A stretch of DNA of 45,617 bases, taken from the NCBI GenBank assembly GCA_029977865.1, contig JAPOKA010000021.1, positions 1 to 45,617 of the forward strand, written 5' to 3'. This document shows positions 17,733-28,776 of the stretch, piece after piece. The notes under the pieces were generated by a model. That model made no database searches, was not told the DNA's origin, and saw nothing but the letters and a program-made list of their open reading frames with translations. The position numbers and the translations under genes are program-made. This stretch comes from a bacterium (GTDB taxonomy: Bacteria; Planctomycetota; Phycisphaerae; Phycisphaerales; SM1A02). Each line of letters starts with the position of its first letter. Position 1 is the stretch's first letter.

Positions 17733-18821
17733 TCACTCCGCCGGCGCGTTCTTCCATTTCCCCTTGGCGTCGAATTCGTCGAGGTGCTTCATCATTCCGG
17801 TGATCGCCTCGACCATGCGGTCGTTGAGTTGACCCTTGAAGGTCGGCATCGCGTTGGTGTAGTTCTTCACCACATGCTTGCCCGGGTTGTAGATCGAGTC
17901 GCGGATGTAGTCCTCCGGCGTCTCGAACTCGTTGCCGGGCCCGATCAGGTCCTTGAGGGCCACCCCGTCGATGAAGATGGTGCTGCCGTCGCGGGTGCGA
18001 TCCCAGAGCCCCTGCCAGGTCGGCCCGGTGTTGGGGCTTCCATCGAGGCTGTGGCAGTTGGAGCAGCGGGCGTAGATCTTGGGACCGGCCTTGAAGTAGA
18101 GCTCCTCGTCGGGAATCTCGTCGAGCCAGGCACCCTGCTTCTCCACCCACTCCGCGAAGGCGCTGCCCTCGAGCACGAACACGTGGCGATTCATGTTCGA
18201 GTGGCCGGTGCCGCAGTACTCGGTGCAGAAGAGGTTGTAGGCGTCCTCGACGTCGGTGCCGGTGGGCACGTCCGACTGGAACCAGACCTCGCTGAACCGC
18301 CCCGGCACCACGTCGCGCTTGATGCGGAACTGCGGGATGAACAGGCTGTGCAGCACGTCCTCGGAGCGAAGGATGAGGCGCACCGGCTGGTCGGAGGGGA
18401 TGTAGAGGTCGTCCGAGGTGGCGCCGTTGGGGTACTTGAAGCTCCACAGCCACTTCGCGGCGGTCACGTTGATGTCGTAGGTGTCGCGCGGCGGCGTCGC
18501 GAAGTTCAGATAGCCCTTGAACCCCATGAAGAAGATCGCGATCACGATGATCAGGGGCACCACCGTCCAGGTCACTTCGAGCGGGGTGTGGTGGGTGGGG
18601 CCCGCGGTGAAGCCCGCATGAGCGTCTCCGCGCTGGCGGTAGCGCCAGGAGAACCAGACCAGCAGGAAGGTGACCAGCGCGAAGAAGACGTAGCAGATCC
18701 AGTTGATCAGATCGAACATGAAGTCGGTCTCGCCCGCGAGGGTCGAGGCGCCTTCGGGAAGCCAGAAGTTCGCCGGCGAAGCGGCGAGCAGCGATGGAAC
18801 GATGTCGGAAGCGAAGTGCAT
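17733..18821 (-). CDS. coxB: Cytochrome c oxidase subunit II with fused cytochrome c domain (caa3 type)
   Basis: Subunit II accepts electrons at CuA and passes them to heme a. The 362-residue protein has two TM helices (~37-60, ~83-102) and a cupredoxin domain with His158 (DVLHSLF) and [12 protein letters not shown] giving Cys199, Cys203, His207 and Met210 of CuA. A fused C-terminal cytochrome c domain has CSNCH at 253-257 and the likely axial Met in AMPTFKG (~325). The fusion makes this a caa3 oxidase that carries its own electron entry domain. The start is the ATG at 18821 ([10 protein letters not shown]); the frame extends to 18914 with Arg-rich residues unlike the family. It starts 17 nt after sco. 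Confidence 0.96.
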   Translation of the reverse strand: MHFASDIVPSLLAASPANFWLPEGASTLAGETDFMFDLINWICYVFFALVTFLLVWFSWRYRQRGDAHAGFTAGPTHHTPLEVTWTVVPLIIVIAIFFMGFKGYLNFATPPRDTYDINVTAAKWLWSFKYPNGATSDDLYIPSDQPVRLILRSEDVLHSLFIPQFRIKRDVVPGRFSEVWFQSDVPTGTDVEDAYNLFCTEYCGTGHSNMNRHVFVLEGSAFAEWVEKQGAWLDEIPDEELYFKAGPKIYARCSNCHSLDGSPNTGPTWQGLWDRTRDGSTIFIDGVALKDLIGPGNEFETPEDYIRDSIYNPGKHVVKNYTNAMPTFKGQLNDRMVEAITGMMKHLDEFDAKGKWKNAPAE

Positions 18822-18838
18822 GGTCGTTCTCGATTTCC

Positions 18839-19732
18839 TCAGCCGCCCGATTCCGCGATCACGGGAGTCGTCGCGGAGCCGCGACGATCGCGCCACTCGC
18901 GCCACCACATCCACCCGACCCCTCCACCGAGGATGAGCAGCGTCGCCAAGCCGCCGAGTTGCATGAGTCGCATCGCGAACAGCACGTAGCCGCCCGCGTC
19001 AGGGTCGTAGACGTGGCACCACAGGATGAAGCGGTCCCAACTGCTGCCGATCCGGCCCTCCGAGGCCTCGAGCAGGGCCAGGCGGAGGTTCTGCGGGTCG
19101 TACTTGGTTCCGTAGAGGTATCGCGACACCCGTCCGTCGGGCGTGATGACGAAGATCGCCGCGGCGTGGGCGTACTCGCCGTCGGGCTGGGCGCGGAAGC
19201 CGAAGCCGACGCCTTCGGCGAGGGCCTTCGAACTCGCGGCCGGCCCGGTCAGGAAGTGCCAGCCGTCGGAGACGCCGGGGCGTCCGTACTCGAGGACGTA
19301 GCCGGCCTTCTTGGCCGCCGCGAGTTCGTGCTTCTCCTGCGGATTGATCGAGACCGCCACCACCTGGAACTTGTCTCCGGCGGTCCAGTCGAGTTCCTCG
19401 AGCGACTTGATCATCCCGTTGAGGACGAGGTTGCACAGCATCGGGCAACGGAAGTAGCCCATCTGCAGCAGCACTGGACGCTCGCCGTCGAACAGTTCGC
19501 GCAGGGCGATGGTGCGACCGCTGTCGTCGGTGAAGACGGTGTCGAGGGGCAGGGTCTGGTCGAGCTTCTCGACGATGTCGACGCCGGCGAGGGCCTCGGG
19601 GAGATCGGGCAGGAAGTCCTCTCCGCCCTGCGGCGCCGAGTGCTCGTCCTCGACCGAACCCCACACCGGAGCCGCGAGCGCGAGGGCGATCGCGGCGGCA
19701 CCGAGGGAGAGTCTGGAGGGGTGGAGTCGCAT
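18839..19732 (-). CDS. sco: SCO1/SenC/PrrC-family copper chaperone
   Basis: Sco proteins deliver copper or reduce cysteines for CuA assembly in subunit II, next downstream here. The 297-residue protein has a signal sequence (to ~residue 26), a thioredoxin-like domain and the copper ligands CPMLC (Cys96, Cys100) and His189 in YAHAAAIFV. A C-terminal TM helix (LATLLILGGGVGWMWW, ~262-277) and basic tail differ from classical Sco1, which is anchored N-terminally. This layout is typical of Sco proteins encoded with alternative complex III. Operon position is between the small membrane protein (84 nt upstream) and coxB. Confidence 0.94.
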   Translation of the reverse strand: MRLHPSRLSLGAAAIALALAAPVWGSVEDEHSAPQGGEDFLPDLPEALAGVDIVEKLDQTLPLDTVFTDDSGRTIALRELFDGERPVLLQMGYFRCPMLCNLVLNGMIKSLEELDWTAGDKFQVVAVSINPQEKHELAAAKKAGYVLEYGRPGVSDGWHFLTGPAASSKALAEGVGFGFRAQPDGEYAHAAAIFVITPDGRVSRYLYGTKYDPQNLRLALLEASEGRIGSSWDRFILWCHVYDPDAGGYVLFAMRLMQLGGLATLLILGGGVGWMWWREWRDRRGSATTPVIAESGG

Positions 19733-19816
19733 GACGGCGGGTAGAGGTCTTCGCAGCAGGCCGGGTCGGGAGTCGGCGAGGCGGGGTGAATCGCGGGCAA
19801 TGGGTCCGAAAAAGGC

Positions 19817-20149
19817 TCAGTTCGAGCCGTACTGGGTGGCGATCTGCTCCATGGCGTCGTGAATGGGGATCCGTCGACGGACCGCTCCGGTGTCTGCGTC
19901 GGTGTACTCGCCGCTCTCGGCGAGCAGGAGGTTCTGGGCGTTCCGCAACTCCATCAGCGGCTCGGAGGCCCGATCGACCACCTTCTTCTCGAACTCGGCG
20001 TGCTCGGCTCGGAAGAAGATCACCGCGAGGGCGACCAGCAGGGCGATCAGCACCACCACGCTGGCGATGGTGATGAACCACGACGATCCTGGCTCGGGAT
20101 CGTCCATCTGCACGGCATCAAGGGCGGGATCGTGGGTGGTGGCGCTCAT
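19817..20149 (-). CDS. Small single-TM protein between actF and sco
   Basis: A 110-residue protein with a soluble acidic N-terminus, one TM helix (FITIASVVVLIALLVALAVIFF, ~24-45) and an exported tail rich in charged residues. The tail ends in IPIHDAMEQIATQYGSN. A similar closing pattern (riPIdrAM) is familiar to me from small proteins encoded next to oxidase and alternative complex III genes in other phyla, but I cannot assign a name. The ATG at 20149 follows the actF stop by 7 nt, so co-translation with the respiratory genes is likely; the longer frame to 20227 is inside actF. Inference: an accessory subunit or assembly factor of alternative complex III or the oxidase. Confidence 0.75.
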   Translation of the reverse strand: MSATTHDPALDAVQMDDPEPGSSWFITIASVVVLIALLVALAVIFFRAEHAEFEKKVVDRASEPLMELRNAQNLLLAESGEYTDADTGAVRRRIPIHDAMEQIATQYGSN

Positions 20150-20156
20150 GGTCGGC

Positions 20157-21473
20157 TCACATGTTCTCGAAGGCGACGGCGTTCTGGAGCCACGGATCGC
20201 GGCGGCAGACGAGCGGATAGCGCTCAAGCCGGTTCAGGGTGGCCCAGGCGTAGATGCCCACCAGACCCATGGTCATGGTCAGGTTGATGGGGTTGAAGAT
20301 GCCAGTGGGCGCATCGCGGTAGGCCTCGACGATCGCCATGTAGTCGGCGGCCTCCGCCAGCTCGTGCGGGATGGTCGGCATCACCAGCCAGAAGAAGTCG
20401 ACCCACGCAAAGGCGATCATCCACAGCGCCCCCAGCATGAGGAACTGCGGCATGCGCTTGGGCCACTTGGAGATCAGCCCGAGGAACGGGATCACGAAGT
20501 GCCCGAAGAGCAGGGCGAGGCTCACATACGGCCAGTTGCCGATCTGCCGCGCGAGGTACCACCCGGTCTCCTCGGGGATGTTCGCGTACCAGATCAGCAT
20601 GTACTGGCTGAAGGCGATGTAGGCCCAGAAGACGATGCCGAAGCCGAACAGCAGCTTCCCGAGGTCCTGGTAGTGCTCGGCGGAGACGAGCCCCTGCAGG
20701 CGACCGCTCCGCTGCAGCAGGAGGCAGCAGATGATGATCGTCGAGAAGCCGGTGGTGGCGCAGGCGGCGAAGAAGTAGACGCCGAACATGGTGCTGAACC
20801 AGCCCGGCGACAGGCTCATGATCCAGTCGAACGCCGCGAAGCTCGTGGTCAGACCGAACAGGATCGCGGAGGGTCCGGCCCACTTCGACAGCCGCGCTTC
20901 GACCGCGACATTGCCGGTCTCGCCGACCTCGAGGGATCCCTTGAGGTAGAAGCGGGCGAGCAGCGCCCACACCAGGAAGTACACGGCGGCGCGAATCCAG
21001 AAGAACGGCTGGTTCAGGAAGGCCGACTTCGCGACCACGAGGTCGTACTCGCCAGGGGCGTGCGCCTTGAGGTGCTCGAGATCTGCCCACGGGAACAGCA
21101 CCCCGAGCTTGCCGGTCGCGGCCATCACCACGAAGGGAAGGAACAGCACCCAGATCCAGGTGAGGTTCGAGGCGATGAGTTCCGCCGGCCGCCGCACCGT
21201 CACGCTCCAGCCCGCATGGGTGAGGTGCTGGATGATCACGAAGAAAAGCGCGCCGAGCGACGCCGAGAGCACCAGCAGGAAGACCTGCAGCCAGCTCTTG
21301 ATCAGGAAGATCCCGTGCTCGCCGCCGTAGGCGCCGCCGAGGAGCACGCTCGCTCCGATACCCACCACGCCGGCAGCCAGGGCGAGGCGTCGAGCCTTGA
21401 GGCCGGCGCCGCCGAGGCGGATGTTCGCGGTGTCGAGATGCGCCTCGAGGGCGGCGGAGTGGCCGTGGCTCAT
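20157..21473 (-). CDS. actF: Alternative complex III membrane subunit ActF
   Basis: ActF is the second large membrane subunit of the quinol:electron-acceptor oxidoreductase that replaces the bc1 complex. It is related to the NrfD-like ActC. The 438-residue protein has about ten TM helices, with conserved stretches FFWIRAAVYFLVWALLARFY, FAAFDWIMSLSPGWFSTMFGVYFFA, LLFGFGIVFWAYIAFSQYMLIWYANIPEETGWY and the final WVDFFWLVMPTIPHE, all hallmarks of ActF. The start at 21473 overlaps the actE stop as ATGA. The frame extends back to 21860, but that part is actE on another reading frame. Confidence 0.95.
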   Translation of the reverse strand: MSHGHSAALEAHLDTANIRLGGAGLKARRLALAAGVVGIGASVLLGGAYGGEHGIFLIKSWLQVFLLVLSASLGALFFVIIQHLTHAGWSVTVRRPAELIASNLTWIWVLFLPFVVMAATGKLGVLFPWADLEHLKAHAPGEYDLVVAKSAFLNQPFFWIRAAVYFLVWALLARFYLKGSLEVGETGNVAVEARLSKWAGPSAILFGLTTSFAAFDWIMSLSPGWFSTMFGVYFFAACATTGFSTIIICCLLLQRSGRLQGLVSAEHYQDLGKLLFGFGIVFWAYIAFSQYMLIWYANIPEETGWYLARQIGNWPYVSLALLFGHFVIPFLGLISKWPKRMPQFLMLGALWMIAFAWVDFFWLVMPTIPHELAEAADYMAIVEAYRDAPTGIFNPINLTMTMGLVGIYAWATLNRLERYPLVCRRDPWLQNAVAFENM

Positions 21474-22129
21474 GGAGTCGCCTCCGCCCGCAGTCCCGCG
21501 GGCGCGTTCTGGCTCAGCTGCAGCGCCTTCACGTAGGCGACGATCGCCCAGCGATCCGCGGTGGCGATCTGGGCCTGGTATCCGGCCATGTTGCGGATGC
21601 CGTTGGTGATCGAGTGGAAGATCTGCCCGACCGGCTGCGCCGCCACCTCGGGAAGGTGCAGGTTCTTGGGCTGCACCCACGCGGTGCCGTCGACCGGGCC
21701 GTCGGCGTTGGCCATCAGCGCCATCGCCCGCAGGTTCACCATGCCGTCGCCGTAGCCCGCGACGCCGTGGCAGACCGAGCAGTAGATGTTGAAGCGCTCG
21801 CGGCCGCGATCGAGCAGGGCCATGTTCACCTCGACCTGCGATGGGAACTCGGTCGCCCACTGCCCATCGATGGCGCCTTCGAGATAGTGCGGGTCGTCCA
21901 TCACCTCGCCGCGAGCGACCGCGCCCGGCACCGGCTGCCGCATGGCGCGGCCGTCGGCGAAGAGCGGGTTGGCGGTCTGGGTCTTGAACTTCGGCTGGTA
22001 GTCCATGTCCTGCACGATGTGGATGGGACGCCCCGGGCCGGGCGTCGAGCGCATCCGCGCGAAGATCGCTGGCGGGATGAGCGCCAGGAGACCCAGCAGC
22101 AGGATCGTGAAGACGATCACTCGGGGCAT
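21470..22129 (-). CDS. actE: Alternative complex III monoheme cytochrome c subunit ActE
   Basis: ActE is the membrane-anchored cytochrome c that takes electrons from ActA toward the oxidase. The 219-residue protein has an N-terminal hydrophobic anchor ([21 protein letters not shown]), the ActE signature MDYQPKFKTQTANPLFADGRAMR and the heme site CSVCHG (~residues 116-121). The axial Met is probably in GIRNMAGYQAQI. A near-perfect Shine-Dalgarno (GAGGAGG) precedes the ATG at 22129. The start overlaps the end of actD by 13 nt and its stop overlaps the actF start. Confidence 0.95.
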   Translation of the reverse strand: MPRVIVFTILLLGLLALIPPAIFARMRSTPGPGRPIHIVQDMDYQPKFKTQTANPLFADGRAMRQPVPGAVARGEVMDDPHYLEGAIDGQWATEFPSQVEVNMALLDRGRERFNIYCSVCHGVAGYGDGMVNLRAMALMANADGPVDGTAWVQPKNLHLPEVAAQPVGQIFHSITNGIRNMAGYQAQIATADRWAIVAYVKALQLSQNAPAGLRAEATP

Positions 22130-22748
22130 GGTTCCTCCTCGACGGCTTCGACCGCGACCGGGCCGAGCGACCGCAGGAACTCCTCGGTGTGGCCGGGGCG
22201 GTAGCGGGGATCGCGGGTCTCGATCACCACGAAGAAGCGATCGTTGGTGACGCGGCGGAATCGGTCGTTGGCAAGCAGCGGATGGGAGTGCCGCGGCAGT
22301 CCGTTGAAGAGGAACATCAGCCCGAAGCATGAGGTCGCCGCGAGCAGGATGGTCAGCTCGAACATGACTGGGATGAAGGCCGGCAGCGAGAGCAGCGGCT
22401 TGCCGCTGATGAGAAACGGATAGCCGGTCACCCAGACCATCGCCCAGATGGTGAAGTCGAAGCTGTTGGTGAAGGACTGCAGCAGGAAGGCCACGGTGGT
22501 TCCGGTGGCGCCGGCGCCGAAGACCAGCCACGGCAGGATGGTGTTCTTGACGCCCATCGCCTTGTCGAGGCCGTGCACCGGGAACGGCGTGCAGCAGTCC
22601 CACCAGCGGTAGCCGGCGAGGCGAACCTGTTCCGCCGCCTTGAGGATGGCTCCGGGGGTCTCGAACTCGGCGATCACGCCGTAGACGCGGCGGTGTCCGG
22701 GCACGCCCGAACCGCCGGTCGACTCGCGGGGAGTGGTGACGAGGGTGC

Positions 22749-22752
<4 letters not shown>
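22117..22752 (-). CDS. actD: Alternative complex III subunit ActD (DUF3341)
   Basis: ActD is a small membrane subunit with two TM helices, a DUF3341 protein. The 211-residue product opens with a cytosolic domain containing the family motif [44 protein letters not shown]. Two helices follow ([20 protein letters not shown] and [24 protein letters not shown]), then the [11 protein letters not shown] motif and a FFVVIE segment near the end. It shares ATGA with the actC stop and overlaps actE by 13 nt. Confidence 0.94.
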
Positions 22753-24223
<1,471 letters not shown>

Positions 24224-24227
<4 letters not shown>

Positions 24228-27200
24228 GCCCTCACCTCCTCGCCGGTCGCGGCCCGAGCGTGGCCGTGGTCGTCGTGGCCCTGACCGTGGTCATGGCCGT
24301 GATCGTGGGAACCGTGGTCGACTCCGGGATTGCGCACCTTCGCGAGGTAGCGCAGCCGCGGCCGGTTGTTGAGTTCCTCGAGCATCTCGTAGCTGAGCTT
24401 GCTGCGATGCAGCTTCGCCACCTTGCTGTCGGAATTCTTCAGGTCGCCGAAGACGATCGCCTGGGTCGGGCAGGCCTGCCCGCAAGCGGGCACGATGGCG
24501 CCGTCGGGGATCGACCAGGTCGGCGAGTGGGCGATGCCCCCCGCGGCCGCCCACTGGTTCTTGTAGGTGATCTTGGCCTGGGCGATGCGCTGCACGCAGA
24601 AGGTGCACTTCTCCATCACGCCGCGGGTGCGGACGGTGACGTCGGGGTTGAACTGCATCCGCGTCCAGTCGTTGGGGCCGTCCTTGGTGTAGTAGTCGGG
24701 CTTGACCGCGAAGGGTCCCTCCTGCTCGCGGACCGGATCGCGGCGCTGGTAGTCGAAGTAGTTGAAGCGCCGCACCTTGTAGGGGCAGTTGTTGGAGCAG
24801 TACCGCGTGCCGATGCAGCGGTTGTAGACCATGACGTTGAGGCCGTCCTTGTCGTGCACGGTCGCCGCCACCGGGCAGACCTGCTCGCAAGGGGCGTTCT
24901 CGCAGTGCTGACAGGCCACCGGCTGCATGAGCACCGCTTCGGGACGAGCCGGATCATCGCCGCGGAAGTAGCGGTCGATGCGAAGCCAGTGCATCTCGCG
25001 ACCGCGGGCGACCTGATCCTTGCCCACCACGGGCACGTTGTTCTCGGCCTGGCAGGCGGTGATGCAGGCGCCGCAGCCGATGCAGGTCGAGAGGTCGACC
25101 GACATCGCCCAGGCGAAGTCGGCGCCGTCGAGGTTGGTCTCGTTCCACAGCGAAAGGCGGCTCGCCACGTGGGTGCGATGCCGCGCGAAGTCGGGGTGGT
25201 CGTGGTACTCGGTGAGCGTGCCTTCGCGCACCAGGGTGGGAAGCCGCTCCTGAATGCCGTGTGCGGGCACTTCTTCCACCAAGGCATCGGCCGCGCCGTG
25301 ATCCTGAGTGCGGGCGAAGTGGTAGGTGCCGTCGCCCTTGGCGACCTGGACGCCCGAGACCATGCCCGGCGCCGCGGTCGTGCGAAGCGGGTAGGCGTCG
25401 AAGCCAGCGTCGGCGGCGATGGTGCCGGCGATCTCGCCGCGGCCGTAGCCGAGGCTCAGCCCGAGCGTGCCGTCGGCCTGACCGGGTGCGAGCATGACCG
25501 CCGCATCGATCGAGCCGGCGCCGCCGACGGTCACCTTCACCATGTCGCCGGTGGCAAGACCCATGCTGCGGGCGGTCGGGACCGAGACCAGCAGGGCGTT
25601 GTCCCAGGTGAGCTTGGTGATCGGATCGGGCAGTTCCTGCAGCCAGCCCACGTTGCCGAAGCGTCCGTCGTAGACGTTGCCGGTGCGAAGGAAGGTGAGT
25701 TCGAGCCCCGGCTCGCCGGCCGGCACCGCAAGCGCCGCGAAGGCTCGCGCCACGTCCGCTCCACGGGCGGCGACGCTGGCCATCGGGAACGCGCTGCCGC
25801 GCTCGATGCCGTCGTTGAGGCTCTGACGCCAGCGACGCTCGAACTCGGCGCCGCTTGTTCCGGTTCGCTCCATCATCGAGCGCCGCACCAGCTGATAGCC
25901 GTCGAAGGGAGCGTCCCCGGTGAGGATCGCCACCATCTCGAGGGCACTGCGACCACCCTGCTGCATGGAGACGAGCGGCTCGATGAGCGGCTGCACCAGC
26001 GAGATGGTGCCGTCCCAGGCCCGGGCATCGCCCCAGCTCTCGAGGTAGTGGGCCCGCGGAAGATGCCAGCTGCACAGCGCGCTGGTCTCGTTGGCATGGA
26101 AGGAGAGGTGGATCGACTCCTCGGCCCGCTTGAGGCAACCGGCGAAGTCGAGGTCGGCCGGTGCGTCGTAGGCGGGATTGCCGCCGAGGATCACCACCGT
26201 CGAGATCGATCCCGCGGTGAGCGCGGCACAGAGCTGGCGGATCGAGTCGAGGCGAAGCGGCCGCTCCGGTACCTCGCGGTACATCACGGTCTTGCCGGTG
26301 TTGCCGAGGGAATCGTTGAGCAGGGCCACGAAGGCATGCACCGCGGGCGGCTGGTTCGGGCCGGTCACCACCAACGAACTTCCTCGATGGTCGGCGAGGT
26401 CCTTGGCGGCCGCGGCGACCACCTCGCGATCGTGCTCGGAGAGCCGCGAGGCCGCGGAGGAGCCCGCGAGGGCCTCGATCGCCTGCTGGAGCGCCGGGTC
26501 GGACATCTCCACGCCGCTCTGCGCCGCGAGCATCGCCGCGACTGCGGCAAGATCGCCGCCGCGGACCGGGACGCGATCGTCGGCGTTGGCGCCGACGAGG
26601 CTCAGTTCCGGCTCGAAGGCGTAGAGCCTCGAGACCTGCTGCTGCCGCGGATCGGGATTGTCGATGCGCCGGCCCTTCGCGAAGTCGCGGGCCCACTTGA
26701 GGCTTGCGGGCTGGTTGCGGAGGAAGTCCGAACCGAGCGAGACCACCACCTTCGCCTGATCGAAGCGGTACTCCGGACGCAGCGAACCTCCGAACGCGGT
26801 GGCGAGCCCGGCCCGCTCGGAGTCGTCGTCGATCGCTTCCCACTCGCACCAGATCGCCTTGGGGTAGCGGGCCATGAAGCGCTTCTTGGCGTCGGCCATC
26901 GACGGACCAGCGAAGGCCTCCGAGAGCACCGCGAGGCCCTCGCCTCCGCGGCTCGCGTGACCGCCGAAGCGCTCGGCGGCGAAGGACTCGAACGCAGCGA
27001 ATCCGTCGGCGCCGGCAGGCTGACCCTTCCGCATCGCAAGCCGCGATCGACCGGGGTCGTAGAGCTCGAGCACCGATGCCTGCGAGAGCGAGTCGCAGGC
27101 ACCTTGATTGATCGGATGGTCCGGGTTGCCCTCGACCTTGATGGGGCGGCCGTCGAAGCTCTTGACGAGCAGCCCGCTCGCGACGCCGGAGAGTTCCATC

Positions 27201-27550
27201 GCGGTCGCGTAGTGCACCGGCACGCCGGGAGTGCGATCCGCCGGCCGCGCGGCGTAGGGGACGATCGTCGTCTCTGGCATGCGGCGGCAGGCCGCGAGAC
27301 CCACCCCCGCGAGCGCGAACGAGGCGCCCATCACCCGCAGAAACTGTCGGCGATCGTCGCCCTCGAGGCGATCGGCGCCCTCGGGGAACTCGCGTTCCAT
27401 GAACTCACGGAATTCGGGGCTGTTGGATCGGTCCTCGAGGCTGCGCCAGTAGGCCCAGCCCTGACGCACCGCCATCGGTGCGTCATCGCCGGGATCCGTG
27501 TTCGCGCAGCCGCCGGCCTGTCCTGCCGCGGAAGGGTTCACCGGTGGCAT
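24224..27550 (-). CDS. actB: Alternative complex III Mo-bisPGD-like/Fe-S subunit ActB
   Basis: ActB is the large peripheral subunit, a fusion of a molybdopterin-oxidoreductase-like domain (which binds no Mo in studied enzymes) with a four-cluster ferredoxin domain. The 1108-residue protein carries a twin-arginine signal ([16 protein letters not shown], from residue 67), so it is exported folded by Tat. The N-terminal domain runs to ~780. Cluster motifs are [11 protein letters not shown] (~821), [14 protein letters not shown] (~878), [14 protein letters not shown] (~910) and CTFC with CGQACPTQ (~980-1025). The C-terminus is a His/Gly/Asp-rich tail (~1075-1100). The ATG at 27550 overlaps actA by 13 nt; an internal ATG ([10 protein letters not shown], residue 26) is an alternative start. 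Confidence 0.96.
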
Positions 27551-28191
27551 GCCGAGCAGTTCTCCGAGGGATGGATGTCGTACTTGTCGATCAGAGCGAG
27601 ACGCTCGTCATCGCTCAGTTCAAGCTCCGGCTCGTAGGCCATGTTGGTGATCTGCGAGACGGGACGAAGATTCGGTTCGGGATCGCGGTGGCAGTTGAGG
27701 CACCAGCCCATCGAGAGCGGCGCCCAGCGGTACACCACCTCCATCTGGTCGACGCGTCCGTGGCAGCTGGCGCAGCCGATGCCGCGATTCACGTGGGCTG
27801 CGTGGTTGAAGTAGGAGTAGTCGCCGAGCTTGTGGACGCGAATCCAGTCGATGGGCTCGCCGGTCTTGTAGCTCTCCTGCACCTCGACGAGCTTGGGGCT
27901 CTCGGGACGAATCTGCGTGTGGCAGTTCATGCAGGTCTGCGTCGGCGGGACCGCCGCATGGGAGGTCTTCTCGACGGTGTTGTGGCAGTAGCGGCAGTCC
28001 ATGCCGAGCTGCCCCGCGTGCAGCGCGTGGCTGAAGGGAACCGGCTGCTCGGGCTGGTAGCCCGCCTCCATCGTCTTCGGGCTGAACCCGTACGCGACCA
28101 CGAAGACCGCATAGAGAGGTGCGACGGCGCCTGCGAGGATCAGTCCCGGCAGGAGCAGGTTCGACCACTTGGGAAAGAGAAATCGGCTCAT
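27538..28191 (-). CDS. actA: Alternative complex III pentaheme cytochrome c subunit ActA
   Basis: ActA is the membrane-anchored multiheme cytochrome that wires ActB to ActE. The 217-residue protein has one N-terminal TM anchor (LLLPGLILAGAVAPLYAVFVVAYGF) and the family start VPFSHALHAGQLGMDCRYCH. Five CxxCH sites are present: CRYCH 66-70, CMNCH 87-91, CASCH 140-144, CLNCH 164-168 and CSACH 212-216. The start is the ATG at 28191 (MSRFLFPKW); the frame to 28221 adds ten residues without family character. It is the first gene of the operon, preceded by a CRP/Rex-like palindrome. Confidence 0.96.
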   Translation of the reverse strand: MSRFLFPKWSNLLLPGLILAGAVAPLYAVFVVAYGFSPKTMEAGYQPEQPVPFSHALHAGQLGMDCRYCHNTVEKTSHAAVPPTQTCMNCHTQIRPESPKLVEVQESYKTGEPIDWIRVHKLGDYSYFNHAAHVNRGIGCASCHGRVDQMEVVYRWAPLSMGWCLNCHRDPEPNLRPVSQITNMAYEPELELSDDERLALIDKYDIHPSENCSACHR

Positions 28192-28270
28192 GGGTTCCGA
28201 GTCGGGAAGGCATGAAACCACCGCGGTCGAAGCGGCGGTCCGAGCGGCGGTCGCAGGCGACGAACTACTC

Positions 28271-28286
28271 TGTGACTTTTTTCACG
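28271..28286 (-). promoter_or_regulatory. CRP/FNR- or Rex-like operator upstream of actA
   Basis: Read on the plus strand, TGTGA-N6-TCACG matches the CRP consensus TGTGA-N6-TCACA in nine of ten bases. On the minus strand the same site reads CGTGAAAAAAGTCACA; extended by one base each side it fits the Rex consensus TTGTGAA-N4-TTCACAA at most positions. It lies 80-95 bp upstream of the actA ATG. It is flanked by a direct repeat of TAGTTCGT (minus strand). A regulator of the CRP/FNR or Rex family is the natural candidate. Confidence 0.5.
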
Positions 28287-28374
28287 AACTAGGCGAAGGC
28301 AAGATGCTACGGGATCGCGATTCCGTCGGTCAAGGAGTGACGGTCTGATCCCAAATCCGGGACCGCCGCCCTTC

Positions 28375-28623
28375 CTAAAGAAGGAGTCTGTTATCGGCGA
28401 GCGAAGCGGGATTCCACCGAACTTCGCGTTTGGCCAATCGGCGGATCTCAGGGAGGCCGCAGGGTCTCGTGATCGCGGCCCCGGACACGAGCTGACGAGG
28501 TCCTTCGCGCGATCCCGCTGCGACGTTCGTTGGTGGCTCCGGCGGCGGGCCCGCGTGGGTCAGGACACCCACCAACCGGCCGCCCCAGTTCAGGACACCC
28601 ACCGACACCGACCGGGGCGGCAT
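28375..28623 (-). other. Doubtful 82-codon frame or relic repeat
   Basis: An ATG at 28623 opens a frame to a TAG at 28375. The first half encodes two copies of VGVL (from a tandem GGTGGGTGTCCTGA); the second half ends KREVRWNPASLADNRLLL. Third-position GC falls below that of the neighbouring genes. No domain is recognised. It may be a dispersed repeat or mobile-element relic rather than a gene. Confidence 0.2.
28560..28603. repeat. 14-bp direct repeat, 30-bp period
   Basis: TCAGGACACCCACC occurs at 28560-28573 (first base G/T boundary read as t) and at 28590-28603, exactly 30 bp apart. The copies are separated by a GC-rich spacer. It could be a relic of a transposon end or two binding sites. 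Confidence 0.4.
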
Positions 28624-28761
28624 CGAACGTGACCCCGCGGTCTGCGATCTCGGATTAGTAAACTCAATGCCGAGGGGGTCCCCAGCCGGCGACCGGGGCC
28701 AATCCGCCCCCGAATTGGCTCTCACGAGATCGTGGCTCGGCGGGGTTCCGACCCGAGCGTC

Positions 28762-28767
28762 TACGCT
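28762..28767 (+). promoter_or_regulatory. Candidate -10 box of the EIIA/antiporter operon
   Basis: TACGCT ends 9 nt before the ATG at 28777. Initiation at the usual distance would give a leader of about three bases, too short for a ribosome binding site. Confidence 0.3.
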
Positions 28768-28776
28768 GACCGGCTC

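Larger units (their letters stand above)
28192..28776. other. 585-bp divergent intergenic region between actA and the EIIA-like gene
   Basis: This region separates the respiratory operon from the EIIA/antiporter operon. It contains the actA-proximal CRP/Rex-type palindrome, a degenerate minus-strand frame of 82 codons with mixed codon bias (28375-28623), a 14-bp direct repeat and, close to 28777, a -10 candidate. GGCCGC/GCGGCC (28455-28460, 28475-28480) forms a 6-bp inverted repeat. No other gene is supported. Confidence 0.5.

Noticed and set aside
24260-27637. A 1125-codon open frame on the plus strand opposite actB and actA.
   Set aside because: High-GC antisense frames are often open. It lacks any domain and is antisense to genes with clear heme and Fe-S motifs.
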